A stretch of DNA of 5,418 nucleotides from an uncultured Collinsella sp. (GTDB taxonomy: Bacteria; Actinomycetota; Coriobacteriia; Coriobacteriales; Coriobacteriaceae). Shown piece after piece: positions 1-5,418 of this stretch (positions are counted from its first letter, which is position 1; the number at the start of each line of letters is the position of its first letter). The translations under genes and the position numbers were made by a program. The stretch spans positions 1-5,418 of the forward strand of contig UQUX01000117.1 of assembly GCA_900544425.1 (NCBI GenBank). The letters run 5' to 3'. A model generated the notes under the pieces. It had not been told where the DNA came from, made no database searches, and saw only the letters and a list, made by a program, of their open reading frames with translations.

Positions 1-54
1 CTGGTGATCTCCGCCTTGAGAGGGCGGCGTCCTAAACCGCTAGACGAACGGGCC
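1..54 (-). tRNA. tRNA-Glu (anticodon CTC), 3' part beyond the window
   Basis: Glutamate tRNA reading GAG codons, on the minus strand with its 5' end at about 54. Visible parts in order are the 7-nt acceptor strand GGCCCGT (54-48), T8-C9, a D arm starting GTCT and ending GGAC, and an anticodon stem CCGCC/GGCGG (27-23 with 15-11) enclosing the 7-nt loop CTCTCAA (22-16). The anticodon CTC falls at 20-18, after the invariant T33. A short variable loop follows, then the 5' strand of the T stem (ACCAG, 5-1). The sequence stops there, so the T loop, the 3' acceptor strand and any encoded CCA are not visible. The layout matches bacterial tRNA-Glu closely, including the CCGCC-CTnTCA-GGCGG anticodon arm typical of that isoacceptor family. 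It is preceded by a likely promoter and by the terminator of cca. Confidence 0.93.
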
Positions 55-85
55 ACATGACATCTGCACTGCCGTGCTGCAAGGA

Positions 86-112
86 AATATATTACGGGAC
101 AAAAAACGTCAG
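86..112 (-). promoter_or_regulatory. Candidate promoter of tRNA-Glu
   Basis: On the minus strand the hexamer TATATT (91-86) matches the sigma-70 -10 consensus at five of six positions and lies in an AT-rich patch about 32 nt before the tRNA 5' end. A weaker -35-like CTGACG (112-107) sits 15 nt upstream, shorter than the ideal 17. A T6 run (106-101) fills part of the spacer. The location between the cca terminator and the tRNA fits an independent tRNA transcription unit, but the -35 assignment is uncertain. Confidence 0.4.
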
Positions 113-120
113 CGCAAGAA

Positions 121-151
121 GAAATTCCAAATTGCCGAAAAATTGTCGGCA
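121..151 (-). terminator. Weak intrinsic terminator after cca
   Basis: Read on the minus strand, TGCCGA (151-146) pairs with TCGGCA (138-133) around a 7-nt loop. The 6-bp stem is followed by the T-rich but interrupted tract ATTTGGAATTTC (132-121). It begins about 30 nt after the cca stop codon and just before the tRNA-Glu promoter candidate, the expected place for a terminator. The short stem and broken T tract make it clearly weaker than the two other terminators in this window. Confidence 0.45.
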
Positions 152-181
152 GGTTATGGAACACGCAGGTAAACTAGGTAG

Positions 182-1576
182 CTAATTCAAGTTGAGATGG
201 ACCAAAAGAGCTTCGCGATCGTTGGGAATGTTGTCTTCGATCACGGCGTCGAGGGCGGAGTTGAGAAGCTGCCCCAGTTCCGGCCCGGGCTTGACTCCAG
301 CACGGATCAAGTCGCCGCCGTTGATGGCGAGCATCTTGAGCGTATAGGGCTCCCCCGCCCTCAGCAGCTCGTGCGCCATCGCGCGCATCTCCTCAATCGT
401 CTCAACGTAATAGAAGCACGACGGGGCCTTGCCAAGTGTGTCGGCACGCTTAAGGTCCATGAGCTCGTCAATCAGGCGGGCCGTGTCGACGCCCTCACCC
501 GAAAGCGCGCGCATCATATTGAGCAGACAGGAGCGCTCGGGGCGCAGCGGCTTGTCATGGTATTTGATGAGCAGGCACACGTCGCGCACCAAGTCGTGCG
601 AGAGCGCCAGGCGATCCATAATGACGCGCGCCTTCTTGGCGCCGAGCTCGGGATGACCGTAGAAGTGTCCGCTACCGGCATGGTCGACCGTGAAGCACTC
701 GGGCTTGGACACATCGTGCAAAAACGCCGCCCACATAAGGCTCGACGAGGGCGCGACGCCGTCACACAGCGCGAGCTCCCCCGCCACCGTCAGCACACGG
801 GCGATATGCACGTAGACGTTAAACGCATGATAGACACTGCGCTGATCAAACCCGCGACCCGCTGCCAACTCGGGCACAGCGGCACAGATGAGCTCGGGAT
901 AGCGAAGCATCGCGTCTCCCCCATGACCGGTCGAAAGAATGCCCTCGAGCTCAATACCCACACGCTCACGCGCCACGGCATCGAGCAGCGGCGCGCACTC
1001 GGCAAGCGCACGCTTGGTCTCGGGCTCAATCATAAAGTCCAGACGGCAGGCAAAGCGCACCGCACGCAGCATGCGCAGGGCGTCCTCGTTAAAGCGACGC
1101 TTGGGATCGCCGACAGCGCGAATCAGCTTGCGCTCCAAGTCACCCTGGCCGTCGTAGCGGTCGACAAGCCCGCGCTCGGGATGCCAGGCCATGGCATTGA
1201 CGGTAAAGTCGCGGCGCGCCAGATCGTCCTCGAGCGAGGCGGCACGCTCCACACTCTGGGGATGACGACCATCGGTGTAAAAGCCATCCAGACGGTACGT
1301 GGTGACCTCGATACGCTCGCCATCGGAAATAGCCGTGATTCCGCCAAATTTAATGCCCGACTCCACAACCGCGATGCCGGCGGCCTCGAGCGCCGCTTTG
1401 GACTCCTGCCACAGGCCGCTACAGCACATATCAACATCGTGGCTGGGGTACCCCATCAGGGCGTCGCGCACCCAACCGCCCACGTACCAAGCCTCAAGAC
1501 CAGCCGCCTCAAGCGCGCGCAGGACGCGCAGGGACGCATCGGACGGTTGCGTACCGTTGAGCGAAACATTGCACAT
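182..1576 (-). CDS. cca: CCA-adding tRNA nucleotidyltransferase with HD domain
   Basis: Adds or repairs the 3'-terminal CCA of tRNAs in the cytoplasm using CTP and ATP, without a nucleic-acid template. The 464-aa protein has the class II nucleotidyltransferase head: VGGWVRD (residues 32-38) followed by D47 and D49 (DVD), the metal-binding carboxylates. Next come RRDFTVNAMA (121-130), VGDPKRRF (155-162) and EDALRMLRAVRFA (164-176), which correspond to the nucleotide-selecting and neck motifs. A central HD-type region follows, with H250/H257 and the HD pair at 287-288 (LHDVSKP), plus YGHPELG near 306; this suggests the bacterial form that also has phosphohydrolase activity. The C-terminal tRNA-binding segment shows NGGDL and GVKPGPELGQLL (419-438). 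Length is normal for the HD-containing family. The ATG start is supported by AGGAGG eight bases upstream. The residue after GG in the first motif is Trp, where Ala or Ser is common. It is flanked by terminators on both sides, so it is probably monocistronic. Its codon use is less GC-biased than that of ptsI, suggesting lower expression. Confidence 0.95.
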   Translation of the reverse strand: MCNVSLNGTQPSDASLRVLRALEAAGLEAWYVGGWVRDALMGYPSHDVDMCCSGLWQESKAALEAAGIAVVESGIKFGGITAISDGERIEVTTYRLDGFYTDGRHPQSVERAASLEDDLARRDFTVNAMAWHPERGLVDRYDGQGDLERKLIRAVGDPKRRFNEDALRMLRAVRFACRLDFMIEPETKRALAECAPLLDAVARERVGIELEGILSTGHGGDAMLRYPELICAAVPELAAGRGFDQRSVYHAFNVYVHIARVLTVAGELALCDGVAPSSSLMWAAFLHDVSKPECFTVDHAGSGHFYGHPELGAKKARVIMDRLALSHDLVRDVCLLIKYHDKPLRPERSCLLNMMRALSGEGVDTARLIDELMDLKRADTLGKAPSCFYYVETIEEMRAMAHELLRAGEPYTLKMLAINGGDLIRAGVKPGPELGQLLNSALDAVIEDNIPNDREALLVHLNLN

Positions 1577-1584
1577 GCCTATGG

Positions 1585-1590
1585 CCTCCT
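1585..1590 (-). promoter_or_regulatory. Ribosome binding site of cca
   Basis: AGGAGG on the minus strand, a perfect Shine-Dalgarno core, with an 8-nt spacer to the ATG at 1576. It fixes the start of cca. Confidence 0.85.
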
Positions 1591-1670
1591 GCGACTATCA
1601 AATTGGCTATCGATTGCGTCTGCAAGAAGTCTAGCAAGAAACAGCCTCCACTGCACACGCAAGTCCGATA

Positions 1671-1707
1671 AACAAAAACGCATCCGTCCTAGTCTAAGAC
1701 GGATGCG
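1671..1707 (-). terminator. Strong intrinsic terminator of the downstream fruK copy
   Basis: On the minus strand a perfect 10-bp stem (CGCATCCGTC at 1707-1698 with GACGGATGCG at 1688-1679) encloses a 9-nt loop and is followed at once by TTTTTGTTTATC (from 1678 down). It starts 33 nt after the stop codon of the kinase gene at 1741. There is no T run on the plus-strand side, so it works in one direction only. It separates the sugar-kinase region from cca. Confidence 0.93.
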
Positions 1708-1740
1708 AAATAATCAAACTATTCAGACAAGGTGCCGGAA

Positions 1741-2673
1741 CTAGCAGACCTGGCGAACCTCGATGTGCTTCTTATATTCGTCCACCTTGGCAAAATCACC
1801 CAGACCGGGGCACTCGACCACGTTGGCGCCAGTGGCCATCGAAAGGCGCAGGGCGTCCTCGACGCGCTCGGGGGCGTCGTGCCACACGGACAGGAAGGCA
1901 GCGAGCGAGGAATCGCCGGCGCACACCGTCGACAGCAGCTTGACGTCGAAGGTGCGGTTGGCAAACCAGATATGCTCGCCGTTGGAGAAGTACGCACCGG
2001 CGCCACCAAGGGTCAGCAGCACGTTCTTGGCGCCCTTGGCGTGCAGCTCGGCCATAGCGCCCTTGACGGACTCGTCGTCGCCACCGCTCACCTTGATGCC
2101 AAAGATGTCAAGCAGCTCGTCGTCATTGGGCTTGATCAGCAGTGGCTCCAGAGCAATGAGGTCTGCCAGCTGATGGCTCGAGATGTCGAGGACGAACTCG
2201 GCCCCCTTGGCCTTGACACGGCGCAGGACCTCGGCCAAGAAGCCCTCGGAAGTGTTGGGAGGCAGCGAGCCGCTGATGACCAGGCAGGTCATGTCATCGA
2301 GCGAATCGATAAGTTCAAACATCTCCTGCTCGTTGGCCTCATTGATGGCGGCACCGGCATTGACCATGTTGTACTCGGTGTCGGGACCGGCGTTGAGGAA
2401 CACATTGACGCGCGTAATACCGTCGGTCCACACGGGCTTGACGGGCACGCCCAGGGCCTCGGCGCCCTTAACGATAAACTCACCCGAGAAGCCGGCGAAG
2501 AAACCCAGGATCGTGGTGTCGACACCATAGTGGTCAAGCGTAAACGAGACGTTGAGGCCCTTGCCGTTGGGCGTGTAGACGGCATTGCGGGTACGCGTGA
2601 CGGTATTGGCAGTAAGGCCGTCGCAGGCGATGTTGTAGTCAATGGCGGGATTTGCAGTGAGCGTGTAAATCAT
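1741..2673 (-). CDS. fruK: 1-phosphofructokinase-like PfkB-family kinase (downstream copy)
   Basis: Cytoplasmic ATP-dependent sugar-phosphate kinase of the PfkB (ribokinase) family, most likely converting fructose-1-phosphate to fructose-1,6-bisphosphate. The 310-aa protein begins MIYTLTANPAIDY, the usual opening of FruK/LacC-type enzymes. Other family marks are NGKGLNV (36-42), LGFFAGFSGEFI (56-67), GITRVNV (85-91), TEYN (99-102), SGSLPP (134-139), LLIKPN (178-183) and the catalytic-loop motif CAGD (251-254), whose Asp254 is the expected general base. Two positions depart from the family: the first Gly of GGKG is Asn and the first Gly of GAGD is Cys. The start is the ATG at 2673, not the in-frame GTG at 2688, because that GTG abuts the AAAGGA ribosome binding site and the ATG gives the family N-terminus. 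A promoter candidate lies upstream and a strong terminator downstream. The true substrate (fructose-1-P, tagatose-6-P or fructose-6-P) cannot be fixed from sequence alone. Confidence 0.88.
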   Translation of the reverse strand: MIYTLTANPAIDYNIACDGLTANTVTRTRNAVYTPNGKGLNVSFTLDHYGVDTTILGFFAGFSGEFIVKGAEALGVPVKPVWTDGITRVNVFLNAGPDTEYNMVNAGAAINEANEQEMFELIDSLDDMTCLVISGSLPPNTSEGFLAEVLRRVKAKGAEFVLDISSHQLADLIALEPLLIKPNDDELLDIFGIKVSGGDDESVKGAMAELHAKGAKNVLLTLGGAGAYFSNGEHIWFANRTFDVKLLSTVCAGDSSLAAFLSVWHDAPERVEDALRLSMATGANVVECPGLGDFAKVDEYKKHIEVRQVC

Positions 2674-2679
2674 GAATGT

Positions 2680-2685
2680 TCCTTT
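2680..2685 (-). promoter_or_regulatory. Ribosome binding site that decides the downstream fruK start
   Basis: AAAGGA on the minus strand with a 6-nt spacer to the ATG at 2673. An upstream in-frame GTG (2688-2686) lies directly before this site and would place the site inside the coding region, which argues for the ATG. A small CACG/CGTG hairpin (2699-2696 with 2689-2686) ends just before the site. Confidence 0.7.
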
Positions 2686-2707
2686 CACGAAGCAACGTGT
2701 TAATGAA

Positions 2708-2713
2708 AGTATA
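2708..2713 (-). promoter_or_regulatory. Candidate -10 element for the downstream fruK
   Basis: TATACT on the minus strand matches the -10 consensus at five of six bases and would start transcription near 2701, giving a leader of roughly 28 nt. No good -35 is found: the hexamer 17 nt upstream is TAGCCT, and the nearest TTG-containing hexamer, TTGTCC (2742-2737), is 23 nt away. The upstream gene ends in a strong terminator, so a promoter is needed in this gap. The poor -35 is compatible with activator dependence, but that is an inference. Confidence 0.45.
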
Positions 2714-2802
2714 TTCCACGCATCGGTAAAAGGCTAGGACAACTCGGCGAACGGTGTGGAAGCGATGAAGTACGGCGGGACACCTCTCCCCCGCGGCGGA
2801 AC
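2714..2802. other. Intergenic stretch with no recognised element
   Basis: Between the terminator of the upstream kinase and the -10 candidate of the downstream kinase there are about 90 nt in which I see no coding sequence, convincing operator palindrome or repeat. It includes only a short GGGA/TCCC inverted pair (2777-2780 with 2787-2790). A regulator site could lie here unseen. Confidence 0.4.
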
Positions 2803-2833
2803 AAAAAGGCGCCCCAGCCGAAACCGGGGCGCC
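2801..2833 (-). terminator. Strong intrinsic terminator of the ptsI-fruK unit
   Basis: On the minus strand GGCGCCCC (2833-2826) pairs perfectly with GGGGCGCC (2815-2808) over 8 bp around a 10-nt loop, followed directly by TTTTTGTT (2807-2800). It starts 28 nt after the TAA stop of the upstream kinase gene. It should end most transcripts arriving from ptsI, so the downstream kinase needs its own promoter. Confidence 0.92.
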
Positions 2834-2861
2834 ACATGCGCACGAATATGTCGCGTTTCGA

Positions 2862-3794
2862 TTACTGACGATCGAGCTTGCGGACAGCAACGCGCTTGCT
2901 GTACTCGTCGACGTGACCGAAGTCGCCGATGCCGACGGACTCGGCAACGTTGGCGCCGGTGGCCATAGCGAGCTTCATGGCCTCCTCGACGTTGTCGCGA
3001 TCCCTGTACCACTTATGCAGGAACGCAGCGAGGGTGCAGTCGCCGGCGCAGACAGAAGAAACCAGCTTGATGTTGAACTCACGCTTGGCGTACCAGATGT
3101 CCTCGCCGTTGGAGAAGTAAGCGTCGCCGCGGCTACCACGGGTGAGCAGCACGTTCTGAACGCCAGCGTCGTGAGCCATCTTCATGGCAACGCGGACCTC
3201 GTCGTCGGTGTCGACCGGCACGCCGAAGATGGCCTTCATCTCGTGATGGTTCGGCTTGATGAGCAGAGGCTTCTTGTGAGCGAGCTCCTTGAGCTTGTCG
3301 GAGGACAGGTCCAGGACGACGTCGGCGCCACGAGCCTGAGCGTGCTCCATGACCTTAGCCAGGAAGTCAGGCGTAGCTTTGGGAGGAACGGAGCCGGAAA
3401 CGATCAGGCACTCGAGATCGCCCGCGGTGTCCAGGATGTTGTAGAGCTCCTCCTGGTGCTGCGGCGTGATCGGAGCACCCGGGTTCAGGATGCCGTACTC
3501 GTGCTGGCCATCGTTGACGTAGGTGTTAATGCGCGTGATACCGTCGGTCCAGACCGGGCGGCAGAGGCAACCCAGGTTCATGACCTCCTCGACGATGAAC
3601 TTGCCCGTGAAGCCGGCGAAGAAGCCGAGCGCGACGGTGTCGACGCCCATCTTCTTAAAGGCGAAGGACACGTCGAGGCCCTTGCCGTTAGCCGTGTAGC
3701 TGGCCGAGCCGGTGCGGACGTTCTCGTCGGGCTCGAGCGGAGAGCTCGAAACCGTCATGTCGACAGCCGGGTTAGCGGTTAGCGTGTAGAACAT
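2862..3794 (-). CDS. fruK: 1-phosphofructokinase-like PfkB-family kinase (upstream copy, next to ptsI)
   Basis: Second PfkB-family sugar-phosphate kinase, also exactly 310 aa and about half identical by eye to the gene downstream. It opens MFYTLTANPAVDM and carries NGKGLDV (36-42), LGFFAGFTGKFI (56-67), GITRIN (85-90), SGSVPP (133-138), LLIKPN (177-182), AYFSNGEDIW (225-234) and CAGD (249-252) with Asp252 as predicted general base. It shares the NGKG and CAGD departures with its paralogue. It differs from the family at Asp41, where GxNV normally has Asn, and at HEYG (98-101), where the paralogue has TEYN. Both positions lie in the region that binds the sugar phosphate in related kinases, so a shifted substrate is possible. 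The ATG start is backed by AGGGGG eight bases upstream. It follows ptsI by 73 nt with no terminator between, so the two are probably cotranscribed. 1-phosphofructokinase is the best guess; a tagatose-6-phosphate or 6-phosphofructokinase role is the alternative. Confidence 0.85.
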   Translation of the reverse strand: MFYTLTANPAVDMTVSSSPLEPDENVRTGSASYTANGKGLDVSFAFKKMGVDTVALGFFAGFTGKFIVEEVMNLGCLCRPVWTDGITRINTYVNDGQHEYGILNPGAPITPQHQEELYNILDTAGDLECLIVSGSVPPKATPDFLAKVMEHAQARGADVVLDLSSDKLKELAHKKPLLIKPNHHEMKAIFGVPVDTDDEVRVAMKMAHDAGVQNVLLTRGSRGDAYFSNGEDIWYAKREFNIKLVSSVCAGDCTLAAFLHKWYRDRDNVEEAMKLAMATGANVAESVGIGDFGHVDEYSKRVAVRKLDRQ

Positions 3795-3802
3795 TTACAG
3801 TA

Positions 3803-3808
3803 CCCCCT
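3803..3808 (-). promoter_or_regulatory. Ribosome binding site of the upstream fruK
   Basis: AGGGGG on the minus strand, 8 nt before the ATG at 3794. It is a slightly imperfect Shine-Dalgarno core at good spacing. Confidence 0.65.
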
Positions 3809-3818
3809 GTATATGTGA

Positions 3819-3851
3819 GGGCCGCGTGGCCGGCCCATTCCAACCACGCGG
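3819..3851 (-). other. Competing hairpins in the ptsI-fruK gap, no T tract
   Basis: On the minus strand CCGCGTGG (3851-3844) pairs with CCACGCGG (3829-3822) over 8 bp with a 14-nt loop. A second, overlapping 6-bp hairpin pairs CGGGCC-type arms, 3836-3831 with 3824-3819. The two share bases 3822-3824, so they cannot both form fully. Neither is followed by a T run, so this is not an intrinsic terminator. It sits 11 nt before the AGGGGG ribosome binding site. Possible roles are an mRNA-stabilising or processing structure, or control of translation of the kinase. Confidence 0.5.
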
Positions 3852-3868
3852 TTACCTCTGATACCAAA

Positions 3869-5418
3869 TTAGCGAGCTGCGGACTCGAGCAGTGCCTTGA
3901 CCTCGGCGGCGGTGTTGCAGGCGAGCGCCTTCTCGGCGAGCTCGTCGCACTCGGCCTTGGTCCACTGGCTGATGGTCTTGCGGGCGCGCAGGATCGACGG
4001 AGCGCTCATCGAGAACTCCTCCAGGCCCCAGCTGATCAGCAGCGGCTCGAGCAGCGGATCGGCAGCGGCCTCGCCGCACATACCGACCATGATGCCGGCC
4101 TTCACGCCGCTCTCGATGATGTTCTTGAGCGAGCGGAGCACGGCGGGATAGTAAACCTGGTACAGGTTGGAGATGGTGTCGTTGCCACGGTCGGCGCACA
4201 TGGTGTAGCCGATCAGGTCGTTGGTGCCGATGGAGAAGAAGTCGGCAACCTCGGCAAGACGGTCTGCGAGCAGCGAAGCGGCAGGCGTCTCGACCATGAT
4301 GCCGACCTCGATGTTCTCGTTGAACTTGCGACCCTCTTCGGTCAGCTCGGCCTTGCACTGCTCGACGAGCTCCTTGACAGCCAAGACCTCCTCGACGCAG
4401 GTGACGAGCGGGATCATAATCTTGACGTCACCGAAGGCGCTAGCGCGCAGCAGAGCGCGGAGCTGGACCTTGTACTGGTCGGGATTGGCCAGGCAGTAAC
4501 GCACGGCGCGGAAGCCCATGAAGGGGTTGTCTTCCTTGACCATATGCAGATACGGAATCTCCTTGTCGCCACCCACATCGAGCGTACGGATGATGACCGG
4601 AGCACCCTTGAGCGCGCTGGCGACCTTACGGTAGGCGTTGAACTGCTCCTCCTCGGAAGGAAGCTCGGCAGAGTCCATGAACAGGAACTCGGAGCGGAAC
4701 AGACCGATGGCCTCGGCGTCGTGATCGAGCGCGTTGGGCACGTCATCGGGGTTACCGATGTTGCAGGCGATGATCTTCTTGATGCCATCGGCAGTCACGG
4801 ACGGCTTGCCACGGAAGGCCTCGAGGGCTGCCTTCTCGGCAGCGAAGGCCTCGGCCTTGGCGGTGTAGGCAGCGAGCGTCTCCTCGTCGGGATCGGCCTC
4901 GACGATACCCTTGCCACCGTCGACGACGACTGTCATACCGTTGCGCAGCGCGGTGCAGCTGTTGGAAACCGAAAGGACAGCCGGGATCTCGAGGGCACGC
5001 GCAATGATCGCGGAGTGCGACGTGCGGCCACCGGTCTCGGTGACGATACCGGCAACGTGGGCCTTATCGATCGTGGCGGTCATGGACGGCGTGAGGTCGT
5101 GCACGACAACGACGGTGTTCTCGGGCAGGACGGAGAGGTCGACGACCTCCTTGCCCAGCAGCTCGGCCAGAATACCGGTGCGGATGTCGGCGATGTCGGC
5201 CGCGCGCAGACGGAACATCTCGTCGTCCATGGACAGGAACATGTTCTCGAACATGGTCGAGGTGTCCATGAGCGCCTGCTCGGCGCAGGTACCGCCGTCA
5301 ATGGCGGCGTTGATGGCGTCGGTCATGCCCGGGTCCTGAGCCAGGACAATGTGTCCGCTCATGATCTCGGCCTCGGCCTCGCCCACCGTCTCCTTCATGT
5401 GGTCGGCCTGAGCCTGGG
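3869..5418 (-). CDS. ptsI: PTS enzyme I (phosphoenolpyruvate-protein phosphotransferase), N-terminus beyond the window
   Basis: General PTS energy-coupling protein. It autophosphorylates on a histidine with phosphoenolpyruvate and passes the phosphate to HPr in the cytoplasm. The frame is open to the window edge; six whole codons precede the Met at 5398, so that Met is internal. Counting from it, 509 residues are visible. The phospho-histidine is His128 in GGRTSH (123-128), codon 5017-5015, equivalent to His189 of the E. coli enzyme. About 55 residues are therefore missing, giving some 570 in all, normal for the family. The PEP-binding barrel shows LFRSEFLFMD (233-242), RTLDVGGDKEIPY (271-283), MVETPAA (368-374), FFSIGTNDL (387-395) and GMCGE (439-443) with the catalytic Cys441. 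All key residues are present. One minor departure is NDLIGY, with Gly where Gln is usual. The protein ends LLESAAR with TAA at 3871. Codon use is strongly GC-ending, suggesting high expression. ptsH is a likely upstream neighbour but is not visible. Confidence 0.96.
   Translation of the reverse strand, partial: QAQADHMKETVGEAEAEIMSGHIVLAQDPGMTDAINAAIDGGTCAEQALMDTSTMFENMFLSMDDEMFRLRAADIADIRTGILAELLGKEVVDLSVLPENTVVVVHDLTPSMTATIDKAHVAGIVTETGGRTSHSAIIARALEIPAVLSVSNSCTALRNGMTVVVDGGKGIVEADPDEETLAAYTAKAEAFAAEKAALEAFRGKPSVTADGIKKIIACNIGNPDDVPNALDHDAEAIGLFRSEFLFMDSAELPSEEEQFNAYRKVASALKGAPVIIRTLDVGGDKEIPYLHMVKEDNPFMGFRAVRYCLANPDQYKVQLRALLRASAFGDVKIMIPLVTCVEEVLAVKELVEQCKAELTEEGRKFNENIEVGIMVETPAASLLADRLAEVADFFSIGTNDLIGYTMCADRGNDTISNLYQVYYPAVLRSLKNIIESGVKAGIMVGMCGEAAADPLLEPLLISWGLEEFSMSAPSILRARKTISQWTKAECDELAEKALACNTAAEVKALLESAAR

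Noticed and set aside
1597..1625. Possible cca promoter on the minus strand, TTGCAG (1625-1620) with TTTGAT (1602-1597) at 17-nt spacing
   Set aside because: Only three and four of six consensus matches, and the start would fall almost on the ribosome binding site. A promoter must lie in 1591-1670, but I cannot pick it with confidence.
197..1744. Long plus-strand open frame of 515 codons opposite cca
   Set aside because: It is the antisense shadow of cca in GC-rich DNA. The translation shows no recognisable domain, is rich in Arg, His and Ala, lacks a good ribosome binding site, and runs into the terminator and the next gene. cca on the other strand has all its family motifs.
1732..2703. Plus-strand open frame of 323 codons opposite the downstream kinase
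   Set aside because: Antisense shadow created by third-position GC bias in a real PfkB gene; no family resemblance.
2682..2709. CTTTCA/TGAAAG inverted repeat around the downstream fruK leader, as a regulator operator
   Set aside because: Only 6 bp with a 16-nt spacer, and one arm is simply the ribosome binding site; chance is likely. No good match to a catabolite-response or FruR-type operator was seen.
2913..3782. Plus-strand open frame of 289 codons opposite the upstream kinase
   Set aside because: Same reason: it mirrors the codon structure of the kinase on the other strand and has no recognisable motif.
3809..3815. TATA-like sequence (ATATAC on the minus strand) before the upstream kinase as a -10
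   Set aside because: Transcription would start inside the ribosome binding site and no -35 stands at a fitting distance; cotranscription with ptsI is more likely.
1..5418. Mobile element, CRISPR array, phage or defence system
   Set aside because: There are no direct-repeat arrays, transposase or integrase motifs or terminal inverted repeats, and the coding space is filled by housekeeping genes.

Overview
The window is high-GC bacterial DNA in which every gene lies on the minus strand. The GC-rich codon choice, the house style of the proteins and the gene set suggest an actinobacterial gut anaerobe of the Coriobacteriia, most like Collinsella or Olsenella. That placement is an inference from general resemblance; there is no 16S or other marker gene here.

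In the direction of transcription (high to low coordinates) the layout is: the 3' nine-tenths of a PTS enzyme I gene (ptsI, cut by the window edge at 5418); a 73-nt gap with two mutually exclusive hairpins but no terminator; a first PfkB-family 1-phosphofructokinase-like gene; a strong intrinsic terminator; a gap with a probable promoter; a second, paralogous 1-phosphofructokinase-like gene of identical length (310 aa); a second strong terminator; cca (CCA-adding tRNA nucleotidyltransferase with an HD domain); a weak terminator; and the 5' two-thirds of a tRNA-Glu gene with anticodon CTC, cut by the window edge at position 1.

The metabolic theme of 1741-5418 is PTS-driven sugar uptake feeding glycolysis. 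Enzyme I takes phosphate from phosphoenolpyruvate and starts the relay that imports and phosphorylates sugars. 1-phosphofructokinase turns the fructose-1-phosphate made by a fructose PTS into fructose-1,6-bisphosphate. No EIIFru gene, HPr gene or regulator is inside the window. The tRNA end (1-1576) is a separate tRNA-maturation block.

Most of the window is ordinary housekeeping DNA. The part worth a second look is the tandem pair of PfkB kinases beside ptsI. The two proteins are about half identical by my by-eye alignment and share unusual changes in otherwise strongly conserved family motifs (NGKG for GGKG, CAGD for GAGD). The upstream copy has further changes at likely sugar-binding positions. 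Each copy appears to have its own expression unit, which suggests two distinct roles. I see no mobile element, CRISPR array, phage gene or clear new defence or biosynthetic system.
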